Below, piece by piece: positions 11,270-20,703 of a stretch of DNA of 64,000 nt. A model generated the notes under the pieces. That model did not search any database and was not told the origin of the DNA. It worked only from the letters and a program-made list of their open reading frames with translations. The first letter of the stretch is position 1; every line of letters begins with the position of its first letter. The DNA comes from Isochrysis galbana (taxonomy: Eukaryota; Haptophyta; Isochrysidales; Isochrysidaceae). Where the stretch lies: positions 1,797,582 through 1,861,581 of the forward strand of contig CM030941.1 in the NCBI GenBank assembly GCA_018136815.1, in the 5' to 3' direction. Position numbers and translations under genes: made by a program.

Positions 11270-11770
11270 CCTGAGGGGGCTCCCAGAGGGCCAGCCAGGC
11301 AGCACAGGGGGCAGTGGAGGCTGGGGCTCAGCCCCTGGCCCCTCCTGCCTCTCCCTCGCGTGCCTCGCCGGTCCTGTGTGCCCCCTGCAGGCCTCTGTCT
11401 GCCTGGTGACCAGGAGAGGGGGGGAAGAGTGAGTACGAATGCTGGCCCGAGTGGGCCTGGGAGTGCGAGTCTCGACCCGCGCCCACTGGGGGTCTGGGTC
11501 AGAGTGTTGAGTGCTCAGCCCATGCCAAGAGGCAGGGCGTGAGAGTGACTGTCGGGCCCCCCCGGAGGGAAGTTAGTGCCCGGTGTAGGGGGGCGCAGAG
11601 CGCCCCCATTGCCCCCTATTATAACAATAGGTTGCCATTGGGCATGCCTTATGGCAGAGGCCCCTCCCGCCCTGGCAAGGGCCGCGCTGCTCCGGCGGCG
11701 CGGCCCGAGGCCGGGTGGCCCCTATGGGCACAACATCCACTCCACCTCAACGTACAACTTACTCTCCAGA
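11270..11770 (+). repeat. GC-rich repeat related to the 0.87-kb retroelement, with a short hairpin
   Basis: Blocks such as GGCCCCTCCTGCCTCTCCCT and CCCCTGCAGGCC are shared with 17505-17700, 31720-32100, 34080-34440 and (reversed) 57860-58240. A perfect hairpin, CCTATT-ATAAC-AATAGG (11622-11638), lies at the end of the GC-rich part. GGGCATGCCTTATGGCAGAGG follows and also occurs in reverse near 60180. It is probably a rearranged relic of the same retroelement group. Confidence 0.55.
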
Positions 11771-13629
11771 GACACCCCCTCATACTGTCAGAGCAAGGCT
11801 CATCTCACTCTTGGAGATTGCCGGCGAGGGCGCGCCGGCAGCTAGCGCGGAACGCGGTTCTTGTGGGGAGCTCATGGAGCTTTCCTCGGGGGTGACTACG
11901 GGCATGGTGATCGACGCACGACGCACGACGCACGCACGGGGCACGGAGGGCGCGGAAGTGTGGAAGGAGGCTTGTGGGAGGTGGTGGCAGGCGACTGGGG
12001 GTGGCTCAGGCGCGTGCTTGGCTTGTATTGACTCGTTGACTCGGGGTATAGACTCGGGAACTCGGGGGGACTCGCTTGGGGACACGGTGGGACTCGACGA
12101 AGTTGCTACAAAACCACTCACGAAAAACCCAAAACCCAAAGTCCTTGGGCTCAGAAGGCTAACGTAAACACTCCGGAATCATACGATAAACAAACCCTTC
12201 CCATGCGGCGAAGGCTGAGGTCGCGATCGCTCGTCATGCGCGAAGAAATACGGAAAGAGAGCGCAAAACTACGCAAACGAAGGGTTCGAACTATCGTTAA
12301 AGTGAAACTCGTCCGCTGAAGCCAACGCGGAGGGTCGAGGAGAGGTCCAAACTCGCGCGGGGGGAAGAAGGCGATGTGCAGAGAGACCTTCTAGACAAGC
12401 GACGAGCAAGGGGCGACGAAACAAGACGCGAGACGCGAGGCGCGTGCCATTCGTTCTTCCTTTCTTTTACCGAAAACGCGGCGAAACTAATGTTAAACGT
12501 TGGTACCCCCTCCGCGAGAATCGCGAAGAAGAACGGACGAGATGGAGGCAATCATCGAAGGAATCGTGAGAGGAATCGCAGCGAAGGGGGGGAACAGTGC
12601 GCGCGGGGGGGGGACGAACGACGGCCGGAGGAAACGAACCGCGCGCGGAGGAGAAGAACCTCGCGCGGGGGGGGGGGGATAATATAACGGCCGGAGGCGA
12701 CGGATGGCACGCCGAGAGAAAGAACCTGCCGCGGGGGGGGGGCGAGGGACCGAGGGCACGGCGGCGCAGCGTGGGGGTTGGAATTCTGGACGTGACCGGA
12801 GATTCCAAATGACTCAGACTCGGGGCGAGGAGGACCGAAGTCCGAAGGTGAACACTCCCGTGGAAGGAGTGGTCGTCGGAGGCTCAGTGGGTGGCTGGAG
12901 CTCCGTTAATCCTGCGGTCGACCGCGTGGTAGGACTCGGTGACGTTGTAAACTCGGACTCGGACTCGGACTCGGATGGCTCAGAACGGGGTTTGCTCAAA
13001 ACAGGCTTGGACTCGGACTCGAAAGAAAGTGGGGAGGAACCGGAGAACTGCGCCTCCATCGTCGTAGCGATGGAGACTGGTGATACCGGTGATGACTGGA
13101 CTGGGCTCAGACTCGTAGATGGGCTCGCGGTGGCGTAAGACGAAGAGGGTAATTCTGAACGTGACTTGGACTCGTACTCGTACTCGGGAGACGTTTTGTG
13201 ACTCGGACATGCGAAATTTGATTTGAGAGATTGAAGGTTGGATTGGGCCTGAGGCGGCTGGATTTTCGCAGACCGTGAGGTCTTGGACTGTTGATGCTTG
13301 GGGAGTGGCGTGGGGTAGCGGTTCAGCGGCTTGAGTTGATAGAGAGGCGGTGACGGTTGACTTGGTTTGGAGGACTCGTGCGTGATATCGAGAATCAGGA
13401 TGGAATCATCGGCATTGGGAGAAATAGGGGCAATCGGCGAGGAGGCGGGAGAAAGAGGGGGATGGAGGTGGCAGGGCTTGTCTGGAACTTGGGGAATCTT
13501 GGGGTACCGGTTGGTGGCCGTAGAAGTACTCGGCCGTAGCGTAATACGATCTTTTGGTGGGTGGCGTTCAGGCCCACTACCCCGGACTGGTAGCGGGGTA
13601 ACAGCGCGGACGTGGGCCCCGCCGGCGAC
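11771..13629. other. Low-complexity purine-rich and GACTCG-repeat region
   Basis: It holds G-runs (about 12605-12680, 12735-12745), Arg/Gly-rich frames and GACTCG repeats near 12950-12976 and 13010-13020. Open frames (for example 12704-13138) follow the repeats and have no recognisable domain, so I do not call genes. Confidence 0.4.
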
Positions 13630-13902
13630 CTACTGGGCCGGACGGAGAACAACCATCGTGCGGAGGCGGCGGTGGACTTCTGGGTCGTTACCACACTCGC
13701 CACTGCCGCCTTCGCAGAGAAAACGAATGTACGGTTGGCAAACGACGGGGTTATGAGCTCCGTCGCCCGTGCCATACTTCCACAGGTCTGCCTCGGGCGT
13801 ACCAGATGGAGCCCGGGGACGAAAGGCGCAGTACGCGCAGCCGTTGGCGTCGGTCCACTCCTTGACGTCGCGGTCTAAGTCGTCGAGACGCGGCGCCGTC
13901 AT
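13630..13902 (-). mobile_element. Cysteine/histidine-rich fragment, possibly gag-like retroelement relic
   Basis: A minus-strand frame carries a CAYC pair, a stretch with WKYGTGDGAHNP, VVCQPYIRFLC, and a final ECGND. The spacing suggests a zinc-binding module of a retroelement coat or linker protein, but I cannot place it in a family. No LTRs are visible. It is listed as a broken relic of uncertain kind. Confidence 0.25.
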
Positions 13903-14194
13903 GGTGGCATCCGAGGGACGGCAGCGCGTGAGCGCAGCGCGAAGGGCCGGGTGACCCGCGTAACGAGAGATTTGCCAGAAGCGGGCTCGCGCTCGAGACC
14001 AGCTACCTGGATCCCATTCCGAGAGGCCCGAATCGGCCGGAAGCCCAAGGCCGTTCGGAGGGGGATCACATTGGCGACGGGAAGACGTGCTTTTGCCGAG
14101 GGGACGGTCAAGAAGTGCGTCCGGTAACGGAGACGATGCGGAGTAATTCGTAGGCGGAGCTGAGTCTCCGGCTCAGGTGCTGCCCATTCACTTC

Positions 14195-14865
14195 GACGGA
14201 ATGTGTGCCACGCTCAGCGACATTAGGCGTGACGTCGAGGCCGCGCAGACCGACGGCATCTCGTGTCCTCGCGTCTTGGTTATCGGCGAGACGAGTGGAG
14301 TAGTCTCGTCCATGTTTTTGCTTGCTGGCGCTGATGTGGCGACGTGGCGACGTGCGATCTGTTTCCGTCCGTGTGGAAATCAAAGCCGCAGCTTGGATTG
14401 TAACGAGATGAACGAGATGTAACGAGATGGCCTGATGGCCCGACGACGAGATGAACGAGATGGCCTTGATGGCCCGACGAGATGAACGAGATGGCCTTGA
14501 TGGCCCGACGAGATGAACGGTAGACGGAGTGCAGAATTTTAACGGTAGGAAGAGGCAGGAATTTTAACAGTAGGAAGAGGCAGGATTTCTAACGGTAGAC
14601 GGCTGGGTTTTTTTCTCTTCTTTTTCACTTTTCTTCTTCTTTCTTCCTCTGTTCTTTTTACTGTTTACTGTTTTTCTTTTACTGTTATTTCTTTTTGCCT
14701 CTGAGACATCGCGAATGCGACAGTCCGACGTCGACTACGTTCCGCACTTCGACGGAGACGCGGATCTCGTCCAAGACCTCGGATGGGACCTGATTATCGC
14801 GCACCCGCCGTGCACCTATCTCTCGAACGCTGGCCTAAGGTGGATTCATTCCAACCCGCAGCGCA
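14195..14865 (+). mobile_element. Two pieces of a phage-type DNA methyltransferase-like protein, separated by a satellite
   Basis: The first piece (about 14250-14345) reads RVLVIGETSGVVSSMFLLAG, resembling the SAM-site start (CEYSGVVR...F...GH) of small phage and bacterial DNA-methylase-like proteins. The second (14724-14865) reads PHFDGDADLVQDLGWDLI followed by IAHPPCTYLSNAG, resembling their WDLMIAHPPCT-L block. Between them lie satellite and pyrimidine-rich DNA. Adjoining sequence looks retroelement-derived, so a mobile-element gene is likelier than a host gene. It is not intact. The family match is from memory of the motifs. Confidence 0.45.
14400..14525. repeat. Tandem repeat, about 31-bp unit (GAGATGAACGAGATGGCCTT)
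   Basis: About three copies of a unit starting GAGATGAACGAGATGG and ending GATGGCCCGAC lie head to tail with few differences. A related pair of GGTAGGAAGAGGCAGGA-type repeats follows at 14540-14600. Confidence 0.8.
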
Positions 14866-15016
14866 TGTCCGATACGATCTCTGCTTCCAGACGGGATCGC
14901 CGACAGATCGCCTTCCGATGCCGTCGTCCGTCGTCGTCTAGCCGGAGTGTTTGGGTTTGATTTCAGTCGAGTTATGTGAGAAAGTCGTGGGGCGAGAGTC
15001 GGGGTGTTTTCCTGGG

Positions 15017-15230
15017 TGTCTTTGTCCGTCGTCCTGTCGTTAGTCGTCATCCGTCGCTCTCGCTCTCGTCGCTCTCGCTCTCGTAACACTCGTACCCTAC
15101 AAACTCGCCTCGCCTCGCCAGCCCCTGCCATCACAGCCCTCCTCTCACTCACCCTCGCCTCTCGCCGCTCGCTCGATGTCGCTCTCGCCGCCGTCCTCGC
15201 CCTCGCCCAAGCCCGCCTGCCCGCCTTCCT
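15017..15230 (+). repeat. Direct repeat, copy 1 (second copy 17217-17405)
   Basis: A segment with TCGTCATCCGTCGCTCTCGC, CTACAAACTCGCCTCGCCTC and ATGTCGCTCTCGCCGCCGTC is nearly identical to 17217-17405 in the same orientation, 2.2 kb downstream. It could be paired ends of an LTR-type relic or one dispersed repeat present twice. Flanks differ within a few tens of bases on both sides. Confidence 0.75.
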
Positions 15231-15787
15231 CTGCTGACGGGCTTCAGCCCGTCAACTCCGAAGCCGTCTCCTCAGCCGCGCCTGCCGCCGGCTTGCCACC
15301 TTCCTCATTGCCCTCAGGCCCCATGGGCCATCACAATTCGTCAAGGGCCGGAGGAGTGGGGGTGTAGAAAGTTTGCTGCGTGAAAGTAGTGGGTCCTTAG
15401 CTGCGTGTGCGGTGTTGATATTATACATTTTTATTATATGGTTGGTTACTAGTCGTAGATATTCCTATGTCGTCTAATGCTAGTGCTTCTCCTTCTTCCG
15501 CAGTGTGCTTACGCATTGCTATATTTCATGCATGGAAGTCCGCATCAAGGGCAGCGTAGGATGCGGGCCTGCGGGCGCTTCGTGTCATGTGCTATGTGTT
15601 ACCCATTTTCTGGCCGAGAGGATCCACCTTTTCTCACTATGCTCAAGTGTTTTTGTTTCGTCGCGCATGGCTGAACATCTTATGGCACGTGTTTTGAGAA
15701 GCTGTCCATGCGATCCCGTCACGCATTCGGCATTTCTCCCGCCTATTTTTGGCAGGTTGGAAGCATACGTGAGTGGTTGTTCATGAT
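15231..15787. other. Spacer 3' of the cystatin-like gene
   Basis: No gene or repeat that I can support. Confidence 0.4.
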
Positions 15788-16200
15788 CTAGACATCTGGG
15801 AGACTTTCCTCGCGAAACTTGACATGTGGAAACTCGTCTATGGACATACCGGTTATAGCACCATCGTCATCGAGAAAGACCATGACGCGGTGGCGCGTGA
15901 GTTGACCCCTCAACATGTCTAGCTCAACGTCCAGGAACAGATTTCGGCCATTGAAACTGGCTGGCTCCCATTCTGCACTGTGACATCTCACCAGCGCTGC
16001 ATATCTGTACTCGGAAGAGAGTCGTCTGATTTCTGTCATAACGTATCGCAAGGCGCCTCTCACGGCGGGTTCGGGCGTCTCTGCATCCAAGGGCTGCCAC
16101 TTTGACCTTCCCTCTGTGAGTCGAGAATTCTGGCTCGCGCCGCAGGCGCCCACGAGTAGGGCATACGTGAGAGTGAGAGCAAACCATCGCCTGGTGTGCA
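15788..16200 (-). CDS. Putative secreted cystatin-like small protein
   Basis: The minus-strand frame ending at 15788 has a hydrophobic segment (RRWFALTLTYALLVGACGAS) that looks like a signal peptide. A compact domain follows: KWQPLDAETPEPAVRGALRY, then VMTEIRRLSSEYRYAAL, NGRNLFLDVELDMLRGQLTR and RVMVFLDDDGAITGMSIDEF. The P-E-x2-x2-AL-YV-E-N-ls pattern and the beta-rich second half recall the cystatin/NTF2-like alpha-beta roll. I cannot show the QxVxG inhibitor motif, so inhibitor function is not claimed. There is no in-frame ATG next to the signal segment. The open frame continues to 16546, so the true start is probably far upstream or in an unseen exon. Confidence 0.45.
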
Positions 16201-16824
16201 ACCGGCCGATGCCTGCCCTACTGGGGCACCCATCACCGGCCGCCACTGGAAGGCGTACAGCGCTTGCGCTGGCGAGCCTCTGATCGGTGTGCTCGGTTGC
16301 CCCCGCCGTGTGTGCTCTTTCTCCGCACATCCCTACCCGATTCTCTCTGGAAACCACCGGAAGGAGCAGAGAAGAGAAGTTGAAGCGAACGAGTACCTCC
16401 GTTCCTACTCGGTTTGCATCGCGCGCGTGGGCACGCACGCTCACTGGACGTCGGGTCCACTCTGTCGAATGAAAGTCGAATGGGCGGCAGGAAGAAACAC
16501 CTGAATCTAATGAGACTGTTACTGTAGTTGTGCCCGTGAGGGCCACCCGGTCTCGGGCCGCGCTGCCGGGGCAGCGAGAGGCCTCTGCGCCTCTGCCATA
16601 GTCTGTGTTACCCCCCAGGAGCCAACGCCCCCCGATAGCTCTCTGGGGCCCCCGAGAGCTATCGGGGGGAAATTTTCACCCGATCGCCAACAGCCCCACC
16701 GAGAGCTATCGGAGGAACGAGAAAATCCCCCGAGAGCTATTGGGAGATTGCCCATGGGGGGTGCCGTAAGCGGATCCCCCAGTAGCTATTGGGGGGAGAT
16801 GAAACCCCCCGAGAGCAAACGGGG

Positions 16825-16829
<5 letters not shown>

Positions 16830-16862
<33 letters not shown>

Positions 16863-16926
16863 CCTCCCTCCCTCCCTCCCTCCCTCCCTCCCTCCCTCCC
16901 TCTCTCTCCCTCTCTCTCCCTCTCTC
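16830..16926. repeat. CT / CCCT microsatellite
   Basis: (CT)n is followed by (CCCT)n and mixed CT repeats, about 95 bp, inside the palindrome-ended element. Confidence 0.95.
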
Positions 16927-17216
16927 GGGAGGCAGCAGTAGGGTGCGCCCGACGGCGCCGTTCGTCTCAGCCGCAACCTCAGTGGGCGGGGGAAGGAAGG
17001 GGAGGACGGCGGAAATAGGTGGTGGGCGGCGGCGGCTCAGATGGCGAGAACAGGGGCGGTGCGCTGAGCAGCCAGGTGCAAGTCAGGTGGCGGCTGGAGG
17101 AGCGGCAAGCGTCGGTGAGAGCCAAAGGTGGTAGGGCTGGGAAGGAAGGGGGAGGGCGGTCGGTACGGCGCGCCAGCACCGCATAGAGGTGGAGCGCCGG
17201 CTTTCATTGGAAGAGG

Positions 17217-17405
17217 GTCGTCCTGTCGTCAGTCGTCATCCGTCGCTCTCGCTCTCGTCGCTCTCGCTCTCGTAACACTCAGACCCTACAAACTCGCCTC
17301 GCCTCGCCAGCCCCTGCCATCACAGCCCTCCTCTCACTCACCCTCGCCTCTCGCCGCTCGTTTCATGTCGCTCTCGCCGCCGTCCTCGCCCTCGCCTAAG
17401 CCATG
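17217..17405 (+). repeat. Direct repeat, copy 2 (first copy 15017-15230)
   Basis: Nearly identical to 15017-15230, including the TCGTCATCCGTCGCTCTCGC and CCTGCCATCACAGCCCTCCT blocks. It differs at its right end, where GGGCCGGACGG sequence begins. Confidence 0.75.
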
Positions 17406-17504
17406 GGCCGGACGGCCTTCCTCTCATCACTAGGGGCCGGGCTAGCCTCGTCTTCTCCTTGTCCGGTCGCCTCTTCCGTCATTCGTTCGCGGTCATCGAA
17501 GGAA

Positions 17505-18000
17505 ACCCGATGCTGCATGGCCCTGGCCCCTCCTGCCTTTCCCTCGCTGGCTCTCGAGCCCCTGCCGGTCGACAGGAGCTGGCTAGGGGCTCCTAATCAG
17601 GGGGGCCCAGGGGGCGGAGGGGTTGGTCAGAGCGAGAAGCAGGCCAACGCGGGCCAGGGCGTGCGATCTGTGCCCGACTCTCAGGGAGAGTCTGGGTGAG
17701 GGTGAGTCCCCCCTACAAATAAATAAAATAATTAATGTTATATCCTAGCCAACCCCACTAGCTAATTGGACACAACTTTTCCGTCCCGGAATCCCGCCAT
17801 GCCTGACGAGCCAGGTGTCCGAGTGCTACCGGGGGGAGGGGGCACCGCCCCCTCGCCCCGATATTCGTCCTCCCCCCAGTGCACGCACCGACCAGTGTAC
17901 CAGGGCCGCACCCCCGACACCAAACAAAAAGGAAAGAGGGGGGGAAGGCGAGGATACGGGGCGACGGGAGAGAAGGGCGATGACGGGTGAGGGTAGAATA
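17505..18000. mobile_element. Rearranged pieces of the 0.87-kb retroelement
   Basis: 17505-17700 matches the GC-rich body (GGTCGACAGGAGCTGGCTA, GGGGGGCCCAGGGGGCGGAG). 17740-17900 is the 3' terminus in reverse (TATCCTAGCCAACCCCACTA, GCTAATTGGACACAACTTTT, CATGCCTGACGAGCCAGGTG). The neighbouring GGCCGCACCCCCGACACC segment matches 58914-58940 in reverse. The order is not that of an intact copy. Confidence 0.6.
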
Positions 18001-18190
18001 TACCTAACTAGCGATAGGCGTGTAGCCCTGAATCTTCAGATTTTTTTTAGCTACTCCGTCGCGGTTCACTACCGCTAAACTAAAGCCTGCTTTCCTGTTG
18101 GCGATCGGGAAAAAAATTCCCCCCGATAGCTATCGGGGGGCTATCGGGGGCCCCCGATAGCTATCGGGGGGCGTTGGCTCCTGGGGTAAC

Positions 18191-20381
18191 ATATCTGCAA
18201 GGCTTGCAATAGTTACTTTTAAGGGCCTTTAAAAGTAAGGGCATTACCCCCATAACGGCATTACGCGGGCGGGCGACATAGACATACAGCCGCGTGAACC
18301 GGTGTAGCCAAACAATGGCATTGCCCGCGGCACGGTGTACATGCGTAATTCAGGGTAAGGGCATTGAGGTAGGCGCGGTGGTGTAAGGGCCTTAGTAAGG
18401 GCGTTACATAGGCCGCTGGGTCGCAAGTCCGCAAGCAAAGTGGCGTCACCGTAGGCGCCGCTACGCGGCGGTGCTTTGACCAATTGGTGGCTCTTCAGTC
18501 CCGTGGTCCCGGGCCCAATATCCAAGGTGCCCTCTCTCCCCCCCCTCCTCCCAGTCCATGCTCCCCCGCCCCTTCCCCAACAACCCACAACCCTCAGCCA
18601 GAGACCACACACAACCACACAACCCTCGCAGAATCAATCCATGAAACACGTATCCTCCTGCGGCCACCGCCGGGCCCGCGTGCCAACCGACGACTGACTA
18701 TAGCTGCACACACGCACATGCTCACATGCTCACGCTCACACGCACACGCTCACGCTCACACACATGCACACGCTCACGCACACCCACCCACAGCGAGAAA
18801 ACGTGGAAGCGCCGTTGTTTGCCGCCTTTCCCGCCCTTCCCCATTTACATTAATTGAGGAGGTCGAGAGATGAAGAAATTTTAAATTTTTAACAAATTTT
18901 TATGGGTCGCGGCGCGGCAAAGGAACGGGACTAGCGCGCACACAAGACAGGACTCCCTGCCGCGGCGAGCGCAAGCACCCTTCCCCCTTATGCCACCCAG
19001 CTCTTCACTAGCTTACTACCTGCGCTAGCCGGAGCACCCCTCCCTCCACACTCAAGCAGCCCCCCACGCCAGGATCCTGTTTTGGTCTCGCAGGCAAGGG
19101 GGCCTAATGGGAGGGTGAGGAGCAACTCCTCAAAGAGGAGCTTTGGGGAAGGAGATGTTTGAGTGGGGGCGCTATACCCTTGCGCTAGGCATGGGCAGCG
19201 ACGCCGCCTCAAAACATGTCCTCCCTCTGGTCTTGAGTCGAAATTTTTGGTGTTTGAATCCGAGGGCGAGGGGGGTTGTGCTTCTTGGGTTGGTTGTAGT
19301 GGGATGAGGGAGTGGGAGATGGAGTGAAGTGTTGAAAGAGGGCCCAAGGCAGGGCACTGAGTTGTAGGTACTTGTGGCCCACAAGCGTGGGGTGAAAACG
19401 AAAAGTGTATCAACATGTGTCTTGAATTGAAATTTTTGGTGCTTTGAACAGAGGGCGGGGGGGTTCGTGCCGTTTGGGTTGGTTGTGGTGTGAAGGGGGA
19501 GTGGGAGAGGGAGTCTTGTGTTGAGAGAGGGCCCAAGGCAGGGCACTGAGTGATTGGTACTAGTGGCCCACAAGAGTGGGGTGAAGACGAGAATTGTGTC
19601 AACAAGTTGGAAAACAGAGGCATGGGGTGCTCTCCGTATGGGGTTGATGGTTGTGAAGTGCCCTCCCATGTTGGGTGCACTGATGGTAGAGGTTTCCACC
19701 ATGGGGAGGGCAGCTGAGCTGCCCTCCCACATGAGGTGCTCTTGGGGTGGGAGGGTTTCCCACTGTTGGAGGGGGTCTCCAAGACCCCCTGCATGATGCG
19801 CAGAGCCATGGTGGCAACCTGTTCGGTGCCAGTGCTCGCCACCCCGCGCGCTTGCGCGGGTGTGGTTTGGATGGGTTGGATGGGCTCTGAGAGGGCTTTC
19901 TGACGAGCCGCCTCGGGCGGCGTGGGGCGTCCCAGGTGGGGCGCGGTGGCGAGGGTCGCCTGGGGCTCGGGAGCGGTCGCGGCACGCTCCATAGTTCAAA
20001 CTATAACAATAGTTTCTCTCGAGAGATGAAGAAATGGGGGGGGGGTCGTTTCGTCGTTTCGCAAGTGGAGTACTGTACAGTACTCTTTAGCACAATAGTG
20101 TATACTGTACTGTAAGGGGCGGGGCGGGGGGGGGGGGGGGCTCGCCGCGCGCGCGCGCGAGGGAGACACTACTGCATTACTTTACAGCATTATTTAAGGC
20201 CATTACTAATGGCATTGTCTGGAGTGCCGGGTAAGGGCCAAAGTAAGGGTGTTATACGTTATACTTGGTAAGGGCCTTATTTTTTACGTAGATTTTGGAG
20301 AGATAAGGGCATTATATCCCGAAAAATTTTCTTCGCCCTTAGGCCGGGCGGGCCATAACTTTTGCAAGCCTTGCATATCTG
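18191..20381. mobile_element. Second inverted-end DNA element, interrupted by a 1.14-kb retroelement
   Basis: The left end ATATCTGCAAGGCTTGCAAT (18191) and the right end TTTTGCAAGCCTTGCATAT (to 20381) are inverted copies with about three differences. Both ends are followed inward by TAAGGGCATTA / TAAGGGCCTTA motifs repeated many times. The centre carries the retroelement at 18880-20018 with its own target duplication, so that is a later insertion. A CA-rich stretch lies at 18700-18790. There is no transposase, so it is non-autonomous. It abuts the palindrome-ended element, and a single composite element is possible. Confidence 0.5.
18880..20018 (-). mobile_element. 1.14-kb non-autonomous retroelement with target-site duplication
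   Basis: The duplication TCGAGAGATGAAGAAAT flanks it at 18863-18879 and 20019-20035. Read on the minus strand it starts GAGA, then the hairpin AACTAT-TGTT-ATAGTT (19999-20014 on the plus strand), then ATGGAGCGTGCC. One open frame of 334 codons runs to 18988: proline/serine-rich, with about three 60-residue internal repeats (SSSPHSCGP, QCPALGPLST, SHSPF blocks). The 3' end is AT-rich (CCCATAAAAATTTGTT). The copy at 39734-40908 has the same ends but an interrupted frame, and 34460 shares the 5' half. There is no reverse transcriptase, so mobility must come from another element. Confidence 0.85.
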
Positions 20382-20703
20382 TACCTCCTTCCGCGAGGTG
20401 CTGAGGTCGGCCGAGCACGCTGGGCGATACATGTACTGGGGGGGATTATCTCAAAAGCCGGCCTCCCAAGGCGGCCCCGGTCGGTAAGTCTGTCATAAAA
20501 CTAACGTCAAACATTCACACTTCTTCCGGACATCGCTCTGTCGCTACCGCCCGCGCCGCCGATCGGGGGCTGCCTGCTGCCAGCGACAGCGCCCTCTCCG
20601 ACCGGAGAGCAGCGCCACACAAAGCAGCGCCACACAGGCCGCTTCGCCTGCGCCGCTCACGCGTAGGCTCAGCTCCGCCCACCTGACGGGGAGTTGGCGC
20701 GAG
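20382..20703. other. ACOT upstream region
   Basis: GC-rich 5' flank of the thioesterase gene. I see no named promoter element. Confidence 0.4.

Larger units (their letters stand above)
16607..18190. mobile_element. DNA element with long palindrome-stacked terminal inverted repeats
   Basis: The left end GTTACCCCCCAGGAGCCAAC (16607) and the right end GTTGGCTCCTGGGGTAAC (ending 18190) are inverted copies. The inverted repeat continues inward for about 100 bp to CCCGATCGCCAACAG and includes stacked palindromes of the form CCCCGATAGCTATCGGGG. Additional half-palindromes lie to 16820. The interior holds a CT microsatellite, the second copy of a direct repeat (17217-17405) and a fragment of the 0.87-kb retroelement. 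There is no transposase. I could not establish a target duplication. Confidence 0.65.

Noticed and set aside
12376-13138. Arg/Gly- and Ser/Asp-rich frames as nuclear proteins
   Set aside because: They track G-runs and GACTCG repeats, have counterparts on the other strand, and lack any domain.
16607-16830. The CCCCGATAGCTATCGGGG arrays as transcription terminators
   Set aside because: They lie at both inverted ends of one element, not downstream of genes, and lack T tracts.
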